NCBI GenBank assembly: GCA_963556195.1
Contig: OY744528.1
Coordinates: 62,109,552 to 62,173,551, forward strand
Direction: 5' to 3'
Length of the DNA: 64,000 nt
Source: Sepiola atlantica
Lineage: Eukaryota; Mollusca; Cephalopoda; Sepiida; Sepiolidae
This document shows, in pieces, positions 44,823 through 56,215 of this stretch (within the stretch, counting starts at the first letter, position 1; each line of letters starts with the position of its first letter). Under the pieces are notes generated by a model that had not been told where the DNA came from, did no database searches, and saw nothing but the letters and a program-made list of their open reading frames with translations. Position numbers and translations under genes: made by a program.

Positions 44823-45666
44823 TTTGTCTTAATCCAGACAGCCCTTTTGGTGGAGCTGGATATTTCTTACACTAAATAACTGACCTTGTGTCCAAGTTTG
44901 CCTTGGTGGGGAGGAACGTAAATGGTGACACCCTATAAAAAAATGCCAAAGAAACTTTTATTTTATTTCAAATAATAAGGTTTTACCCAGTTGTATATTT
45001 AAGGAAAATTGGTTTTGTGTGTGATTGTTGTAAACTATGCGTTTTTGTTTCTAAAATATTGTAAAAAAAAGTAACAATTGCAATGTTAGTGTTATAAAAA
45101 AAAGTAAACATTAATCCTCACTCTGGACATGAAATATGAGTTGCTTCAGGTTGCTTACTAGGATATCAAAGAAATCATCTTTGCTATACTGTTTTTAAAA
45201 ACAATACATTATTATTTAGCCACTAGATGTGTGATATCGCTTGATGCGACAGCATCAAAATTTCAAAGCTTTCAGAGATTTCTTAATTCTTCCACCTCTT
45301 TTTCTGTATAAATACAAATATAATGTTATTTAATGTTATTTATTAGTAATAAATCAAGGAATGTATTATTAATAGTATTTACTATTAGTAGTTACATTTG
45401 TGCTGAGAGTAAAGATAGCTTCCTTCTGAAAAACATTCTAAACAGGATAAAGTTTATTAAATTGAACTATATTTTATTTTTCTTAACAACATGGACCAAT
45501 ATTCAACAAATGAAAATAGCTAGTCAGAATCAAATATTGATTTGTCAGAATCAAAACTATCGATGACGAAAATTGACAAACTGTCTTTACTTTATTCGAG
45601 AAGAGAAAAAAGATGTTAGGAATGTAATTCTTTCACTCAGCACAGACAAATACTTTAGCTAGACTA

Positions 45667-45679
<13 letters not shown>

Positions 45680-45706
<27 letters not shown>

Positions 45707-45710
45707 AATG
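45680..45710. repeat. (TA)n microsatellite
   Basis: TA array next to the left member of the 90-bp inverted pair; similar arrays lie at 46290-46332 and 46919-46941. Confidence 0.9.
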
Positions 45711-46287
45711 GAAAACCCAAAATATTGTTTATGTATTCATTAACATTTCGTCTTTATTTCAAGATTTCCTCAGGATGATTGGTCTGAATAAATAACACAC
45801 AAGTGCAAAGATTTGAAACAGTAGCAGTAGGAGGAGTAAAACTAAAAAAGCTGATTTTTAAAATGAATTTAACGATTCTAAATCTCGGCGAAGACTTCTG
45901 GAATCGGCACATAAACTCTAATACAATTAAACAACATAATGGCTTCTACAATTTATCTCCTTTAATCAGCAAACTTATTTTATCCGAACAGAACTTGAAT
46001 TTAAATCCAGGCTAGCTATTTTATACTACACTCCTAATATACCTTACACATAATATTGATAATAAAAAAAATAAATAACAAAAACAAAATAAATATAAAT
46101 AAATAAAAACATCTGTTTCATTTCATAAACATTTTATGCATTTCAAATTCACATAGCTACATTTTATTTCGAAAAAAAAAACAACACATTTTTTAGTATT
46201 CTAACGACTATTTTTTCAAATCAATCATCCCAAGAACGGCATGAAATAAATAATATTTTTGTTCCACTTTTTTCATTTTCCATATGT

Positions 46288-46336
<49 letters not shown>

Positions 46337-46885
46337 TAATAGATTACTTTCTTCCGCCCCTTAGACCATTCCCTTATGCAACCTTGATATTCAACCCTCT
46401 TTTTCTCCTGCTTTGATAACCACCTATCTGACCTCAATAAACATGACACATGCTTCCACCTCCTCATTCATGGTTTGAACAACTCTGACTGCTACCAAAT
46501 TTTTTCCCCCATACACCTTCCACAGTTAACTTATTTTCTCCCACTGCTACCATCTTTTTGAACCCATAATTTATCTTTTTAGTAGCGAACCTTTGAGTTT
46601 ACATCACACACGCTCCATCCTCTTCTCAAATGGTTTTAATAACCCCGATCACTACCATGTTATCCCTCCACACTTTCCACAGTTAACTCAGCGTCTCCCA
46701 CTGCTACCATCTATTTGTAGCTCATAATTCTTTTTATAAGCAGCCTTTTGAGCTTTACTGCTTCTGTTTCAAATATTTGTACTTGAATGTTATTTCTTCA
46801 GACCAATCATTCTGGGGAAGTCTTAAAATAAAGATGAAACGTTGATGGATACATAAATAATATTTTTGGTTTTCCTTTTTTATTT
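45700..46885. mobile_element. Inverted pair of Penelope-type terminal repeats (candidate)
   Basis: 45703-45797 (minus) and 46787-46880 (plus) are about 85% reverse complements. In the reading direction they give 'cagaccaatcatyctgrgga', '..gtcttaaaataaagacga', 'aaygttaatggatacataaa'. The word CTGAGGA, a short GTCTT/AAGAC-type stem and GAAA resemble the hammerhead-ribozyme core CUGANGA-stem II-GAAA known from Penelope-like terminal repeats. Both are bounded by TA arrays. A 140-bp imperfect tandem duplication lies at about 46440-46755. No RT frame. Confidence 0.45.
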
Positions 46886-46994
46886 TCTATTACGTTGGAA
46901 TATTATTTCCATTTTTATCATATATATATATATATATATAATCATAATACACTGAGACATTTCATCTTTGTACATGTTATTATCTTTCATACAC

Positions 46995-47040
46995 ATTGAT
47001 CAGATGATCTCATTTTTTAAAATGAGATCATCTGATCAAT
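46995..47040. repeat. Perfect palindrome, 22-bp arms, 2-base loop
   Basis: attgatcagatgatctcatt + tt / tt / exact reverse complement. Confidence 0.95.
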
Positions 47041-47093
47041 TATTGATGATTAATTTGATGTCGCTAAGGTAAACAATTTTGAAAAAAAAAAAA

Positions 47094-47133
47094 ATTTTGG
47101 AACAATTCATTTTAAAATGAATTGTTCCAAAAT
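47094..47133. repeat. Perfect 40-bp palindrome without loop
   Basis: attttggaacaattcatttt followed at once by its exact reverse complement. It is only 53 bases from the palindrome at 46995-47040. Confidence 0.95.
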
Positions 47134-47990
47134 CCAATTATGTCGTCTTGTCGACTAAAAGGGTACAATTTTAAATACATACATATAAAAAAGTGTCATT
47201 CGTTTTATTGATTTTTAAGAACATTTAGCTGACAATTATTTTTATGGTAAGAAGACAGAGAATTTTTATTGGTTTGAAAAGAATTAAATTGCTACAATTT
47301 TTAATAAAGAAGGAACATACTCGTTTTTATTATTTGAAGAATATTTAGTTAGCAATAACAATTATTTTTATGGTAGAAGGAAGTAATTTTTTCTTAATAA
47401 CTAGCATTAACCCGACATTTATTTCAAAATGAAATATTATTATTTACAGTAAATTATCGAGGTAAAATGCAGCATGGAATTTCCATGGATTCCACTAGTA
47501 TGTATATAATATATTCTTTCATTAGTAAATGCCCCCCTCTCAACACACTCACTAAGATCTGGGTGGTTTTTGGTGAGATCAAAGGGCTGAGGACTTCAAA
47601 GCTTTCTTTATCTGGTATTTCCACTTGAAATCACCTAATTAAGAGAATTCCATTTTTTTTATACCCATAATCTCCACGCTGTCAATGGAAAAATACAAAT
47701 GTCATTCTATTTTTTTTTGTGTGCAATTATATGTCAAAACCATGGAAATACCTGGTAAAAATTAAAAAAGAAATATTTTAGACTTCAGACTGGAGGGTTT
47801 ACTTAACTATATAAGTAAAACTTAAAAAGATCAACCACTCCTTTATCAGAAAGCTTTATCGATCATCCAGCTTTTGCCCACATAGCATAATCTAAAATGG
47901 GTAACCATTTCTTTTTGTTTACATTTTCTTTCAAATATTCTTTAATGAAAACTCTATATTTTAGATTTATTTTTGCATTGATTTAAGGTT
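47134..47990. other. Intron DNA with R4-like repeat
   Basis: 47540-47840 carries R4 words ('aaatattttagacttcagac', 'tggagggttta', 'gcaattatatgtcaaaacca'). The remainder is AT-rich and shows nothing further. Confidence 0.5.
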
Positions 47991-47999
47991 ATAATTGGG

Positions 48000-48400
48000 T
48001 TTTTTGATAAGCTTCTAGGACTGACGTTCACCCCAGATCTGAAGTGGAAGATTTACATCAGATCTGTTGCTTAGGATCTCTGAAAAATAGTTGGATTTAA
48101 AACTAAACGGAACTTTCATAAGCAGAATTTCTTTCCAAGAAGTGTCCGTCTGTGGACCGAAATTCCACGGGACTGCTTCCTAGTTGACTACAGCATGGTC
48201 GTTTTCAAATTTAATGTAAACAAATACTTGTTGAGCCGTCCCATTAAATAATCAATTTCAACCTAGATCCAACCATGGTATGCAATCCTTAAAGTGTTTG
48301 TCTCATTATCCACCTGACACAAGCCATTAACTCTTGTCCTCGAGTGGTCTTTGGCCTTTGAAGAGCGATGACTTGTTAGTTGAAAAAAATATTTTTTAAA
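48000..48400 (+). pseudogene. LINE family L-B, 3' fragment (sense)
   Basis: SFQEVSVCGPKFHGTASXLT-like residues, then YSMVVFKFNVNKYLLSR (compare YNMVVFKSNINKYFS at 43470). It ends in 'ctcgagtggtctttggcctt' and a repeated 'gatgacttgttagtt'. Confidence 0.65.
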
Positions 48401-48454
48401 AACATTTATTTTTTAAAAACTTTTAAGCATCCTGCTGGAAAAATCTAATAGTTG

Positions 48455-48530
48455 AGGGGGTCTGTTTAAAAAAATATGGGGGTGGCAGCAGGACCCTTTA
48501 AAACAGACCCCCCCCCCATATTTTTATTTA
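48455..48530. repeat. Imperfect inverted repeat with G/C runs
   Basis: 'ggtctgtttaaaaaaatatg' + 'ggggtgg' and 'ttaaaacagacccccccccc' + 'atattttt' can pair in two alternative ways around 'cagcaggacc'. Confidence 0.6.
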
Positions 48531-48999
48531 GTAGAAAACAAAAGAAGGATCCTTAAAAAAATACACGTCCCTTAGTCAACAGAGATAATACAGGAAACAA
48601 AAATTGATGCCAATATGAGAAAATAAAATCTAAAATATACTAGTAGTTCTGAAAATAAAATTTAATTAAAAAATGATAGCCATTTTGGAAATACAAAAAA
48701 ATGGTTACTTGTTCTGTGGTCAAGAACTGCTTAATCATTATACGTTAAATTTTTATTATAAAATGAACTCCCACTGTAAAGTTTAAAATATTTTATTTAA
48801 ATTTTTTTTCTAGGAATTTCCATAGAATTTCATGTTATTTTTCCGTTGACAGCATGGGGGCTAAGGGTACCTCACTAGATAAAATCAACATTACTAAACC
48901 TATAAAATAAAACTCCCAACTATTAGATCTGTGTTGTAATAAGTTCTGAGATCATTAAAGGTTTTTTTTTTTTACTGATGGGGTACCACTTATCAAGGC

Positions 49000-49490
49000 C
49001 GAAGGCCACTTGAGAATAAGGGTTAATGAGATGAAATGATAGCTAGTTGAAAGGTGAAGAACATCACGAGAGGATTGAGGATGATTAATAGAATAACTTG
49101 TGGGGACACTATATGACAGAGATGATACTGGATTTGAAGATGACTGTTGTAATCTGCAAGGAAGCAGTCATGCAGCAATGTGTTTCTCAGATGGAGTAAC
49201 CATTGCATAGAAGCTCTGTTCACGGAAAGTTCGCCTGATACTAATCACACTAAGAAAGAAAGGAAAGTTATTTCTGTTGTGGTAGCAAAGAGAGTTTTTG
49301 CTGTGAATGTTTTACAAGGTGGAACCAGGGATTGGAGCGCAGTCAAGCACCTTCCATGACAGTAATGATAGAGTAGAGAGAGACTAGCGATGTCTATTCT
49401 ATGAAAAAGGAGCTGTAAGGAACAGTAGAGATCGTCCCCCACTAGAATTTGAAGTTGATTTTGAACTCTGTCTAGGCAATGAAAAAGTAA
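49000..49490 (-). pseudogene. LINE family L-B, 3' fragment (antisense)
   Basis: The minus strand reads IDIASLSLLYHYCHGRCLTA, LQSLVPPCKTFTAKTLFAT, then the tail 'cttattctcaagtggccttc' + 'ggccttgataagtggtacc'. It ends about 60 bases before MIOS exon F. Confidence 0.75.
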
Positions 49491-49547
49491 GCTATTTTGA
49501 ATGCAAATTTAATCTTTTACAATTTTCCCTTTTGTTTTTATGAACAG

Positions 49548-49660
49548 ATTACAGAGTGAATGTGCATACGAGAGGGCCGCAGCTATTGCATTATTTAACC
49601 TTCAGATTAAAAGATCGTTGGCCATTTTGAATACGCCACGCAATGCAGACTCTACAGAAG
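49548..49660 (+). CDS. MIOS: MIOS internal exon F
   Basis: 113 nt. After completing a Lys codon it reads LQSECAYERAAAIALFNLQ, then IKRSLAILN. This is the hallmark '(W/Y)ERAAA.ALFNL.I.RAI.ILN' solenoid segment and the most convincing single exon for the MIOS assignment. The acceptor is tatgaacag and the donor gtacag. It leaves one base (phase 1) for exon G. An antisense LINE tail (49000-49490) ends only about 60 bases before the acceptor. Confidence 0.95.
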
Positions 49661-50164
49661 GTACAGTCAATCAATAAGATCTCTTCTGTTTTTCTATGTC
49701 TTGTTTAGAAAGAAGTATTTCTATTCACAATAATGATTTTTTTTTTTTCAGAGTTTTTATTTACTTGCCTTCTCACAAAAGCAAAGTTAGACACAACGGG
49801 TGTTGGGGGGGGGGGGGTAATTTAGCTCACCCCCACAGTCTACAAATTAATCAAGCTAAAAGATAATTTTTTTTTTTGTATTTGACTACACAGCAATAGC
49901 TGGTTGACATTGGTAGGAATGAGTGGCCCTGGATGATTTTAGGGAAATGTTGAGATAGGGCATGAAGAGGGAGAATTTCCCAAGGTTCAGAATAGTGGAA
50001 ATTGGACGATTGTTCGTTGTTATTAGTGCATTCAAAGTAAACGTAAACACCATGTGTTGAGAAAGGCGGTCAATACTTCAAGTATTGACATGATCAGCAC
50101 TCTTCTATTCCAAGCAACACTCTCTCTTTCTACATTGCTTGAAGGGAATTAAAGCCGATGTGTG

Positions 50165-50350
50165 TTAACACACACATATGTTATATACTACATTTTTATA
50201 TGTATTATAATACATTTTTATATATATTATAATACATTTTTATATATATTATAATATATTTTTATATATATTATAATATATTTTTATAATATAATATATT
50301 ATAATATATTTTATAATATATTATGATAAATTTTATAATATTTTATAATA
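50165..50350. repeat. AT satellite
   Basis: Repeats of 'tttttatatatattataata' about 20-25 bases long, continued on the other side of the mariner-derived element (50729-50830) as 'attatgatacatctctatat'. The element landed inside it. Confidence 0.85.
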
Positions 50351-50728
50351 CAGGGTGATTCATAAGTCACTTAGCTATTTATTTTTGAAATTCTAAAGTT
50401 AAAAAATACGGTAATACAAAACAGAAAGTTTATTCAACAAATTCATTTATGGGAGTTTAAAATTACAGCAAATTTTCAAAATTTCCACCTTCGTTCTGCA
50501 TGCATAGCTCCATTCTTTTTTGCAAGGAATTTACGACTCTTTGTAGCATATTTGATTGATTATGAAATAAATATATAGAGAAACAAATATATAAACGAAC
50601 AAATTTAAAATAACAAATAGCAGTAATTAGAGAGTAAGATAACAATTATCAAAAGTACATAGTATGTTTGTGCTTCATATGGTAATCATTTCAAATAGCT
50701 AAGTGAAGTGACTTACGAATCACCCTGT
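50351..50728 (-). mobile_element. Mariner-derived miniature element (378 bp)
   Basis: Inverted ends CAGGGTGATTCATAAGTCAC (50351) and their complement ending at 50728 (one substitution plus a short 'ttcac' duplication), flanked by TA on both sides, as for Tc1/mariner. The minus strand keeps the last transposase codons: NMLQRVVNSLQKRMELCMQN then EGGNFENLL and stop, a common C-terminus of Tc1/mariner-type transposases. The rest of the gene is deleted. Confidence 0.85.
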
Positions 50729-50829
50729 ATATTATGATATATTTTATAATATATTATGATACATCTCTCTCTATATATATTATGATACATCTATATATAT
50801 GTTATGATACAAGTAATATATATATTAAG

Positions 50830-51833
50830 TAATAACTAAAATAATATAATTAAAAATAAAATAATTATCTCTAATAAAAAAATGAAGATAAGCATATGTA
50901 TCTAAAGATCACACTAATTGTTATTTATATAAAGTTATGTATATATTTATATGTATAAGATTCACTCCTAAACTAATTAACAGATCATCATGAATTTTGG
51001 AACACAGCTGCTAGGTGTAAGGATGTGTAATGTGGGCTATATTTAATTTAATTTAGTTTCATGCAAATAGGGATTGAAGCCCTTAGTGAAAATTCAGATA
51101 CCTCCGATTTTTGTGAAATCTCAACAACATGTATTAGAAATAAATTGATATTTATTCCTTAAATTTTAATTTCTTTGGAGTATTTTAAAGAATTTTTAGG
51201 GGGCATAATATGGGCATAACCTCCCATTTGAAAATTTAAATATTTCAGATTTGCATTAAATTTGATCCATGATACGATCCTGGCTGCAGTGCATCTGATG
51301 GAGAAAATTACCAGTCTTGCTCTATCAGAAAGTATGTTGCACAACGTAGCCTGCCGTCAGTCATCTGAAATACTCCAAAGTGTGTACTGCATTGATGTTG
51401 ATGGCCGAAAGCCATGTGATAGGCCGCTTAAAACATGGAAGGGATCAGTTGATGACGACCTAATCCTAGTGGCTGCCACAAGCGAAATGGCACCACAGGA
51501 AAAGTTGAAAGTCATTCACGAAACGTCTAACCTCAAGATTGAGACGAGAAGACAAAAAATACTAATAATCATTAGACACTAATTAAGCAAGATTTTTTGA
51601 ATTTCAATTTCTTACATTTTCAACATTTTCTAGAACTTAAATCATGTAATGAATTTTGATTAAAATTGGAATAAGGATTCTAGACATAAGTTTAGTATCA
51701 TTATATCTTGATTTTAATCTTTGTAAGGGGACATAAAAATGGTGCAAAACTGGAATTAAACGACTTTTAATTATTTTGTATAATTAAAATTCAATTGTAA
51801 ATAATATTTTTGTTTTTACTTTATATTTTTTAG
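50830..51833. other. Intron DNA with possible LINE scrap
   Basis: In the frame 51262-51582, DVDGRKPCDRPLKTWKGSVD and DDL resembles the 'G.R..GRP.KTW...V..DL' motif near LINE C-termini (about 51390-51460), but the rest is unrecognisable. Otherwise AT-rich. Confidence 0.35.
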
Positions 51834-52015
51834 ATTCTGACCCAAACAGTAGTCTCGGTTTGGTTGGAATGGCTCTTGCAGGTTTTACTGAAAACAAAGA
51901 TGCTCTTTGGCAGAAAATGTGTAGCAGTTTTCGACAGCAGTTAACGAATCCTTACTTACGAGCAATGTTCTTCTTTTTGTCCTCCCCACAGACTGACAAT
52001 TATATGGATGTCTTG
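51834..52015 (+). CDS. MIOS: MIOS internal exon G
   Basis: 182 nt. It completes an Asp codon and then encodes 60 codons with LGLVGMALAGFTENKDALW, FRQQLTNPYLRAMFFFLSS and TDNYMDVL. These align with family segments 'VAMALSGYTDEKN.LW', 'L.NPYLC.MFAFL' and 'G.YD.VL'. The acceptor is a T-run ending in ttttag and the donor is gtgagt. It ends in phase 0. Confidence 0.95.
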
Positions 52016-52123
52016 GTGAGTTAATTCTTAAAACAAAGCAAACAAAACAAACATCCTTTCTTTGATATTTTAAAGTACAATGTACAAAAGAACAAATAAA
52101 TGTTTAATTATTTTTTTCTTCAT

Positions 52124-52134
52124 CAAGACTTAGG
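52124..52134. repeat. Candidate target-site duplication, left
   Basis: caagacttagg, repeated at 52943-52953 right after a LINE-type tail. Confidence 0.65.
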
Positions 52135-52942
52135 CATTCTGGGCGAACGTCATAATGAACATGGTGGTGTCTTTGATGATAGCTAGAGAGATGCACTGGA
52201 ATATCCAAGCAGTCTGTCAGGGTTTGTTTCTGCAAGTCGCTATCATCCGTCCAATGTCAAGACAAACTGTTACATAGTTCTTTAATGCGAGTTGGGATAT
52301 TGTTCGCTTCTCACAGCCACATGTCACAATAAGATCTGGATACTTCTCTTGGGCAACCGGAAAATATTCATACATGAGGCTATTGAGGTTGTTCAGGAAT
52401 TTGTTACCTTGGTAATGGCATGGGAACACAAGCAGGTACAGATGCTAATGTGATTGCAAGAGTTAGGAGTTTGCCCCGTCAGCAGGGCCACAAATTTGCC
52501 GACTGTAACCCCCCCCCCTCCCTTCAAGAAAACGAGGCTATCGTGGATGGCGACCATGATGCAGTCCGTAGCCTGGTTTCATAAATGGTCACATGACTTG
52601 TAACACTCCACTTCAGCTGTGAGGCCTGATCCAATCAATCAGCTGGTCACATCATGCTCTAGTATCTATAAGTTCATCCCCAACTCTATTATTCAATCTG
52701 ATTCTTCTAAAAATCAAAACCTTGTTTCTCCTTTTTATTTTCGTCCCAAATATATACTAGAAGGCGGTGGCTGATGGTCAATCGTATTAGGAACAAAGAA
52801 GATTACCAATGAAGAAGAATAATGTTTTCTAGGAGTAATGTTTTCTAAGAATATAAAATAAAATCCTATTTATAGGATTACATTTGACAACTTCATTCGG
52901 CATTAAATAACCCATAGATGGTTGATATGCTGTAAACCAAAC
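52135..52942 (+). mobile_element. Short LINE derivative: LINE leader plus LINE tail
   Basis: 808 bp. 52470-52800 matches the leader of the Jockey-like LINE (2572-2840) in ordered blocks: 'gtttgcc...ggcccacaaatttgc.gactg.aaccccc', 'gaggcctgatccaatcaatc', 'tagaaggcggtggctgatgg'. It then jumps to the 3' tail 'ttcggcattaaataacccat' + 'agatggttgatatgctgtaa'. ORF1 and ORF2 are absent. An 11-bp duplication flanks it, so it moved in this short form. It is probably a non-autonomous partner of that LINE. Confidence 0.65.
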
Positions 52943-52953
52943 CAAGACTTAGG

Positions 52954-53490
52954 AGTGGATGGAGTAAGTTCAGGGAACTTCTGCCATCACTAACCAGCAG
53001 AGCGTTACCACTGTCGATCAAGGAAAGAGTCTATCAGGTATGTATATGAAGTGTCATGTATGAAAATGAAACCTGGCCAGTGGGAGAAATGATATGAAAA
53101 TGATACGATGGATGTGTAATGTGAGTCTTAAAGGCAGGCTTAGATCTGATGATCTCAGAGGAAGATCAAATTTAAACAGTCTATACTGTTTAGATTTGAC
53201 CTTCCTATGAAGATGTGTGCAGAACAGGAGACTTCATTGGTATGGTCAAGGTGAAAGAATAGATTAGAGTTATTGGGTTAGTCCATGTAGAACAGGGTAG
53301 CAGGGTCAGTTGGCAGGGGAAGACTAAGGAAAACATGGGAGGAAGTGATAAGGATGGATTTGAGAGGAAAAAGGGATGAAGATCTAGCCAGAGATAAGTT
53401 AGTTTGGAAGTCAATTTCTTAAAGCCGTCCAACACATGCCAGCAAATAAAATGGACATTAAACTGAATATGATGATGATGAGAGAGGATT
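52954..53490 (+). pseudogene. CR1/RTE-like LINE remnant with ATG-repeat tail
   Basis: WSKFRELLPSLTSRALPLSI and KERVYQV, then MKMIRWMCNVSLKGRLRSDD-like residues in shifted frames, RRLHWYGQGERI and the tail 'gaatatgatgatgatg'. 5'-truncated. Confidence 0.75.
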
Positions 53491-53659
53491 ATAACACAAA
53501 TAAAAACGACAATAATAATTTATTTTCTCATCCCTTCAACCGGGCAATGCCAGATATCACAGCTAGTAGTGAATAAAATGTTGAATTATGTTTCGGAATT
53601 TCTCAGATGAGGATTGATAATTTGCATTATAAAATTCATACTAGAATTGTCAACATAAC

Positions 53660-53965
53660 GGATGAAGTGCTAAGTGATAATCAGTTCTAAGTGACCGTCT
53701 TCTGGAGGTTGAAGGTTCAATCGTCAGTGCGGGCAATATTAAAAATACAATTACGAATTACTTAAGACTTCTACCCAGACATGGCTAATGGAACGAGAGC
53801 AAGCTACCCCCGTGGATTAAATAAAGGGTATTGTTCAAAATTCCGTACATATTCCCGAGTTCAATAAGATGCACCTGAAGATGGTCTGAGGTTACATCGG
53901 CCGAGATGTTGTTAGAATAACATCCAAGATGTTCAAAGAATCAGAATAATACAAAGAATTTCCTA
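53660..53965 (+). repeat. SINE-like repeat S1, copy 3 (with tRNA-like head)
   Basis: The head 'ctaagtgaccgtcttctgga' + 'ggttgaaggttcaatcgtca' contains a B-box-like GGTTCAATC. The body 'atggctaatggaacgagagc' etc. is as in copies 1 and 4. Best preserved together with copy 4. Confidence 0.65.
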
Positions 53966-54689
53966 TGCATTCGACCCATACTAACAAGTTTATCTACTTG
54001 TGAAACTCTTCTTTTGATAATAGCATGAAGCTGCCTCAGTCTATTTCCATTACATGTCGTCAAATCTCTAACTCTTGAAGGAGTATATGGGAGTATGGGA
54101 AACAATAACTTTACGGTCGGTCTAACTTATTAAAGGAAGAACATTACAGATGAAGGGAGGATGTTTCTTGTATGGACAGATTTACCAGTCGATGGTCATA
54201 TAAAAGAAAATCTAAAGAACTTTTTGAGATCTACAGGTAGAAGACATTTTAACCAACAGGTGAAATTGACCTTCAAGAATCTGTTAAAGTATTAAGGGTG
54301 GGGGCAGGGCTTAAAAATACCAAGCCATGATTGGTCAGCAGGTCATGTAATAGGTTAGAGAAAAAGAATTTTGAAATAGTTGATCAGTTGATGAGATACA
54401 GATCTAGCCAACAGGTAGCCATGCAAGGCTTAATTCTGTATGGTCGCTTGAAAAGGAACATGACCAGTAAAAGATCCTAGGAATTAAGCTGGGAGATGCC
54501 AATTTTTTTCAGAGTCCTTTAAAACTGAGTGCAGAGTAGGAAGTTGCATTCTTTTAGCTGACTCTGAGATGCAGTGTCAGCAACTTTTGCAGGAATTAAG
54601 TTTCTATAAAATTGAGTTTGGAATCGGACTCTTTTTTTCAATCGCCTCTTCACCTCTACTTGGAATACACAACTTGCCTAATGTGTGTC

Positions 54690-55060
54690 TGATTTGGACA
54701 AACAAATGAATACCCTAAAAATCCTGTTCTGCATACATCTCCCTATACTGTCCAGATTTAATCTTCCTCTGATGTCATCAGATCTAAGTCTATCATTCTC
54801 ATATCATTTCTCTCCATACAACATATGTCCTCAACCATAACTGGTCAGGTTTCACTTCCATACATCATCACACTGCATGAACATTCCTGATAGACTCTTC
54901 CCTTAGTCGACAGTGGTAATGCTCTGCTAGTTAGTAATAGCAGAATGTTCCTGAACTTACTCCATTGACTAACTTTTGAAATCACACTAGTATCTGCCCC
55001 TTCCTGTGCTTCAATGATATCAGCAAGTTAACAAAACTTCTGAACAACTTCAATAGCTTT
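54690..55060 (-). pseudogene. CR1/RTE-like LINE remnant (antisense)
   Basis: The minus strand reads QWSKFRNILLLLTSRALPLS, TKGRVYQECSCSVMMYGSET, ERNDMRMIDLDLMTSEED and LNLDSIGRCMQNR, with a stop in place of Trp after SET. Same family as 52954 and 59320. Confidence 0.75.
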
Positions 55061-55079
55061 GCCATCCAAATATACTTTC

Positions 55080-55205
55080 TTCACATCCCTACCACTAACC
55101 CTAAGTTCGAGTGGTAAGCCCCTTCCCTCCAGAAAACCTCCCTAAACCCTATTACTAACCCTGAGTCTGAGTGGCAAGCCCACCCTCAAACAAAAAACCT
55201 TGTAA
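55080..55205 (-). repeat. R4 fragment, antisense
   Basis: Two tandem units of 'accctaagttcgagtggtaa' + 'gcccc' type, the complement of the 'cttagggttagt' words at 35170 and 58850. Confidence 0.55.
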
Positions 55206-55799
55206 AACCACTCCCATAGCAAAATAAAATTATCCCAAAAAGTTCCGATATTTCCAATTCCCGATTCTGATTAATCGTCCCAACACTAATCTAAGCTGTT
55301 TTATGATGACTGATACCGGTGCCTCAGAAATCTGTCTGCTACAGAAAGAATTATCAGGCTGGATAGAATATGTAATAAATGAAATCGATTGGAATTTGAT
55401 TTTCTTTTCTACAGTTTAAACTCCAATCGATTCCAATTCAAAGTTGATGAAAATCGGAGATATTTGAATTTATAGTAGAGTGTTTCCCCCCTTCAACCAT
55501 CAAAATATATACAGACTGGGACTTGAACATCCATGATTACAAATATCTCATTGGTTTTGAGAGAAGATTGATCATTCATTAAGAGCAGATGCTTGAACAC
55601 ACATTTTTGCTAATTATCTACAATCTTATAATAATAATAATAATAATTAATAATAGGAACATACAGATCGAATTCTCTTAAATATTTCATCAGATAAACC
55701 CAAAAATGTCTCTTTAAATTCATTCTTTTATCATTATTTCTGATTCAAACCAGTTTATTCTTAAAATTTTCTACAATGTTATTCTATCATAAAAAGATA

Positions 55800-56215
55800 T
55801 CTGGAAAGGCACCACTCAGAGCACTCTTCATTGCCTAGACAGAGTTCAAAATCGACTCTGAAATCTAGTAGGGAATGATCTCTTCTATTTCTTACTGCCA
55901 CTTTTTCACAGCAGAGATGTTGCTAGGCGTCCCTCTACTCTATCGTTCCTTCCACGGAAGGTGTTTGATTGAGCTCCAATCCTTGGTTCCTCCTTTTGAG
56001 ATTTTGATAGCAAGAACTCAACTTTACTACTGAAAAAAAAAACTTTCCTTTCTTTCTCTGTGTGCCTTGTGTTAAGTGTAATTTCCATAATTCCAAGGGC
56101 TTCTTTGCAAGGGCTTCCAATTTGTGGAACACATTTCCATGAGACTGCTTCCCTGCAGATTATAATATGGTCTCAACAGACAATTATTCAATCTTATTGG
56201 TCCCCCAATTTATAA
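55800..56215 (+). pseudogene. LINE family L-B, 3' fragment (sense)
   Basis: SRDVARRPSTLSFLPRKVFD-like and LVPPFEILIARTQLYY, with 'cattgcctagacagagttca' at its start matching the complement of 49470. 'ttatgaatttcctttgtgtg'-type words are shared with 43370. Tail cut off at 56215. Confidence 0.6.
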
